From positions 2,542,001 to 2,606,000 of the forward strand of contig NZ_CP043450.1 in the NCBI RefSeq assembly GCF_003286415.2: 64,000 bases of DNA, in the 5' to 3' direction. A program made the position numbers and the translations under genes. Source of the stretch: Mucilaginibacter rubeus (GTDB lineage Bacteria > Bacteroidota > Bacteroidia > Sphingobacteriales > Sphingobacteriaceae). This document shows positions 62,160-64,000 of the stretch, one piece after another; positions within the stretch are counted from its first letter, which is position 1; the number at the start of each line of letters is the position of its first letter. Below the pieces are notes generated by a model. That model saw only the letters and a list, made by a program, of their open reading frames with translations. It was not told where the DNA came from and ran no database searches.

Positions 62160-63914
62160 TTAGTGGTTGATACCCTGCTCGTAATTGCTGGTACTTTGCT
62201 GCGAATTAAAGATCTGCACATAATCCGGACTGGTTTTCATCAGATCGTCGTGTACACCGGTAGCTACAATCTCCCCTTGCATTAATAAAATGATCTGATC
62301 ATAATGCTCAACTGAAGCAATCTTCTGCGTTACCGATATTAATGTTAAACCAGGATAATTCTTTTGAATATTTGCAAGGATGTTCCGTTCCGTATTGTTG
62401 TCAACCCTTGCGGTAAAATCGTCAAGCAATAATACTTTGGGATTAACAGCAAGTGCCCGGGCCAACATGATGCGTTGCTTTTGTCCGCCTGAAAGGCTTG
62501 AGCCACGTTCAGAAACAATGGTGCTCAACTTATCCGGCAGGTTATCAATAAATGTACTTAATTCTGCCGTTTCAATAGCTTTTTGAAGCGATTCATCGGT
62601 CACTGTATCGCTGAATGCGATATTTTCACGAATACTCATATTGAATATGATGCTATCCTGAAAAACAAAGCCAACCTGACGGTGAAAGGTTTCACTATCA
62701 TATTCGGCCAGCGGTTTACCGTCAAATAACACTTCGCCCGCACTGGCATTGATCAGGCCGGTAAGTAAATACAATAACTGTGTTTTACCTGCAGATGTAG
62801 GCCCGATGATGGCAATTTTTGAACCGGCCTTAACTTTAAATGATACATTTTTCAATGCTGCTTTTTGCCCGTAGCTCACTGTAACATCTTTCAATTCAAC
62901 ATCACCACGTAAAGTATCTTTCAGCGGACCGCCGTCGGTAACATCCGGCGCGTTTAAAACAACACTGATACGGGTAAACGAAGCGGTAGCCTGGGCTATC
63001 AGGTTGCTCATGAATCCTAAAATGAATATAGGGAATATCAATAATGAAAGGTAACTGTTAAAAGCTGCGAAACTGCCCAGGGTCATGCTGCCACTGATCA
63101 CGAAATGCCCGCCCATTACCAAAATGGTGAAGGCGGCCATGTTGGCTGTAAAGGTTACTATTGGGATAAGTCCGGCAAAAAAACCAAGGATCCTTAAGCC
63201 ATAATCTTTAGCTTCGGTGTTGGCGGCCAGGAATTTATTGTACTCCAGTTGTTGCGAATTAATAACCCTAATCAGCGCTGCCCCAAGTATACTCTCGTTA
63301 ATTACTTTATTAAGCTGATCAATAACGCCGCGGCTTTTCATAAACAGGGCGCGCACATTTTTCAAAACATAAAAAAACGTACCTCCTATAATAGGAATGA
63401 TAGTGATAACAACCAGTGCAAGTTTCCAGTTGATGGTAAGCAACATAACGCTGCAGCCAATAATGATAAACAGCGACGATACAATAGAAACCAAGGCTTG
63501 TGATACAAACAATTTAATTGAATCAATATCAGAAGTAAGATTGGTTAGTAGTTTTGAAGGATTAGCCTGTTCAATAAAAGCATGAGTTTGACGGGATATT
63601 TTATCCGCCAATTGCTGCCGCAGATCGCGGGCTACTTTTTCAGAGGCGAAGATTTGAACGACGGCCTGTAAGCCGGCGAACAAAAATACAACCAATGTAG
63701 CCGTCAGGAATTTAGCCATAACCTCATTAATCACAAAATGGTGATTGGAGTAGGCATCAATACCATTAGCTATGATTTTAGGCAGCCAAAGGTTCATGCT
63801 GTTGCCCAATAAGGCAAATAGCAGCAATAGCGCTACAAGCCCTTTGTACGGTTTTAGCAAACTGAATACACCTGGTGGCTTGCGGTTTGTTTTTTTAGTA
63901 TGATCGGGTTGCAT
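62160..63914 (-). CDS. ABC exporter half-transporter, degenerate-site partner
   Basis: A 584-residue permease-ATPase fusion with six membrane helices in about 25-310. Walker A is GPTSAGKTQ and the signature LSGGQKQR is canonical, but the catalytic Glu is replaced by Asp499 (VLLLDDFTARVD) and the H-loop His by Gln530 (SVTQKI). These are the changes of the non-hydrolysing subunit in heterodimeric exporters of the TM287/288 and BmrCD kind. It is cotranscribed with the catalytic subunit 34 bp downstream. The gene starts 86 bp before the right edge; nothing else is visible in that short end. Confidence 0.93.
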   Translation of the reverse strand: MQPDHTKKTNRKPPGVFSLLKPYKGLVALLLLFALLGNSMNLWLPKIIANGIDAYSNHHFVINEVMAKFLTATLVVFLFAGLQAVVQIFASEKVARDLRQQLADKISRQTHAFIEQANPSKLLTNLTSDIDSIKLFVSQALVSIVSSLFIIIGCSVMLLTINWKLALVVITIIPIIGGTFFYVLKNVRALFMKSRGVIDQLNKVINESILGAALIRVINSQQLEYNKFLAANTEAKDYGLRILGFFAGLIPIVTFTANMAAFTILVMGGHFVISGSMTLGSFAAFNSYLSLLIFPIFILGFMSNLIAQATASFTRISVVLNAPDVTDGGPLKDTLRGDVELKDVTVSYGQKAALKNVSFKVKAGSKIAIIGPTSAGKTQLLYLLTGLINASAGEVLFDGKPLAEYDSETFHRQVGFVFQDSIIFNMSIRENIAFSDTVTDESLQKAIETAELSTFIDNLPDKLSTIVSERGSSLSGGQKQRIMLARALAVNPKVLLLDDFTARVDNNTERNILANIQKNYPGLTLISVTQKIASVEHYDQIILLMQGEIVATGVHDDLMKTSPDYVQIFNSQQSTSNYEQGINH

Positions 63915-64000
63915 ATTGATCTTATAATTTATAATTCTTTTTCGCGGATGTGTTTCGAGCCATTATTATGGTTGACGATTGGCCAGTGAAAACATTTTTA

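Noticed and set aside
1..64000. tRNA, rRNA and CRISPR
   Set aside because: I scanned the intergenic regions by eye and saw no cloverleaf, rRNA segment or regularly spaced direct repeat array; a tRNAscan run would settle it.

Overview
The window looks like a chromosomal segment of a Bacteroidota bacterium, most likely Sphingobacteriaceae (Mucilaginibacter or Pedobacter type). The grounds are SusC/SusD pairs, CarboxypepD-reg plus plug TonB receptors, LytTR/LytS two-component genes, a PorP/SprF protein beside a gliding-motility-type C-terminal domain protein, DUF6377 and CRTAC1-like VCBS proteins, moderate GC, and TAnnTTTG-type -7 promoter elements. The genus is inferred from gene content, not tested. 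I see no rRNA, tRNA, CRISPR array, prophage or intact insertion sequence.

Layout. 1-4 kb: the 5' part of a SusC-type receptor running off the left edge, a long gene-free gap, and a BNR-repeat sialidase-like lipoprotein. 4-10.5 kb: an outer-membrane beta-barrel TonB protein divergent from a LytS/LytTR two-component pair, then a soluble three-PAS histidine kinase. 10.4-12.4 kb: an MFS exporter and its TetR-type repressor, with matching candidate operators in front of both. 12.4-18.3 kb: three minus-strand genes that could act on nucleic acids or nucleosides (DUF1593 nucleoside-hydrolase-like protein, a eukaryote-like DNase II, a beta-propeller/phosphoesterase lipoprotein). 18.4-21.8 kb: a SWIM-SNF2 helicase.

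22.4-43.4 kb is the main accessory region, a large glycan/alpha-glucoside utilisation-like locus: GH130, trehalase, GH65, a vanadium-haloperoxidase-like lipoprotein, a membrane-anchored SRPBCC/GyrI protein, two giant tandem CRTAC1-like VCBS lipoproteins, SusD, SusC, and a DUF6377 membrane regulator. In the proposed division of labour, SusCD imports a sugar, the periplasmic GHs cleave trehalose-like or mannoside linkages, and the VCBS and haloperoxidase-like proteins have an unknown surface role.

43.8-54.7 kb is mixed: an RRM RNA-binding protein, phosphohexomutase, beta-lactamase-family hydrolase, two DoxX-like membrane proteins, a transmembrane one-component regulator with helically phased repeats upstream, DHFR-like protein, GlxA-type regulator, arginine decarboxylase-type enzyme and two small hydrophilic proteins. 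54.9-59.5 kb: a PorP/SprF protein and a giant IgGFc-binding/PKD/CHU_C surface protein. 59.6-63.9 kb: a Nudix-related regulator and a heterodimeric ABC exporter pair with one degenerate ATP site.

Intrinsic terminators mark many of the gene ends, so most transcription units here look short. All functions come from reading motifs; no database search was possible.
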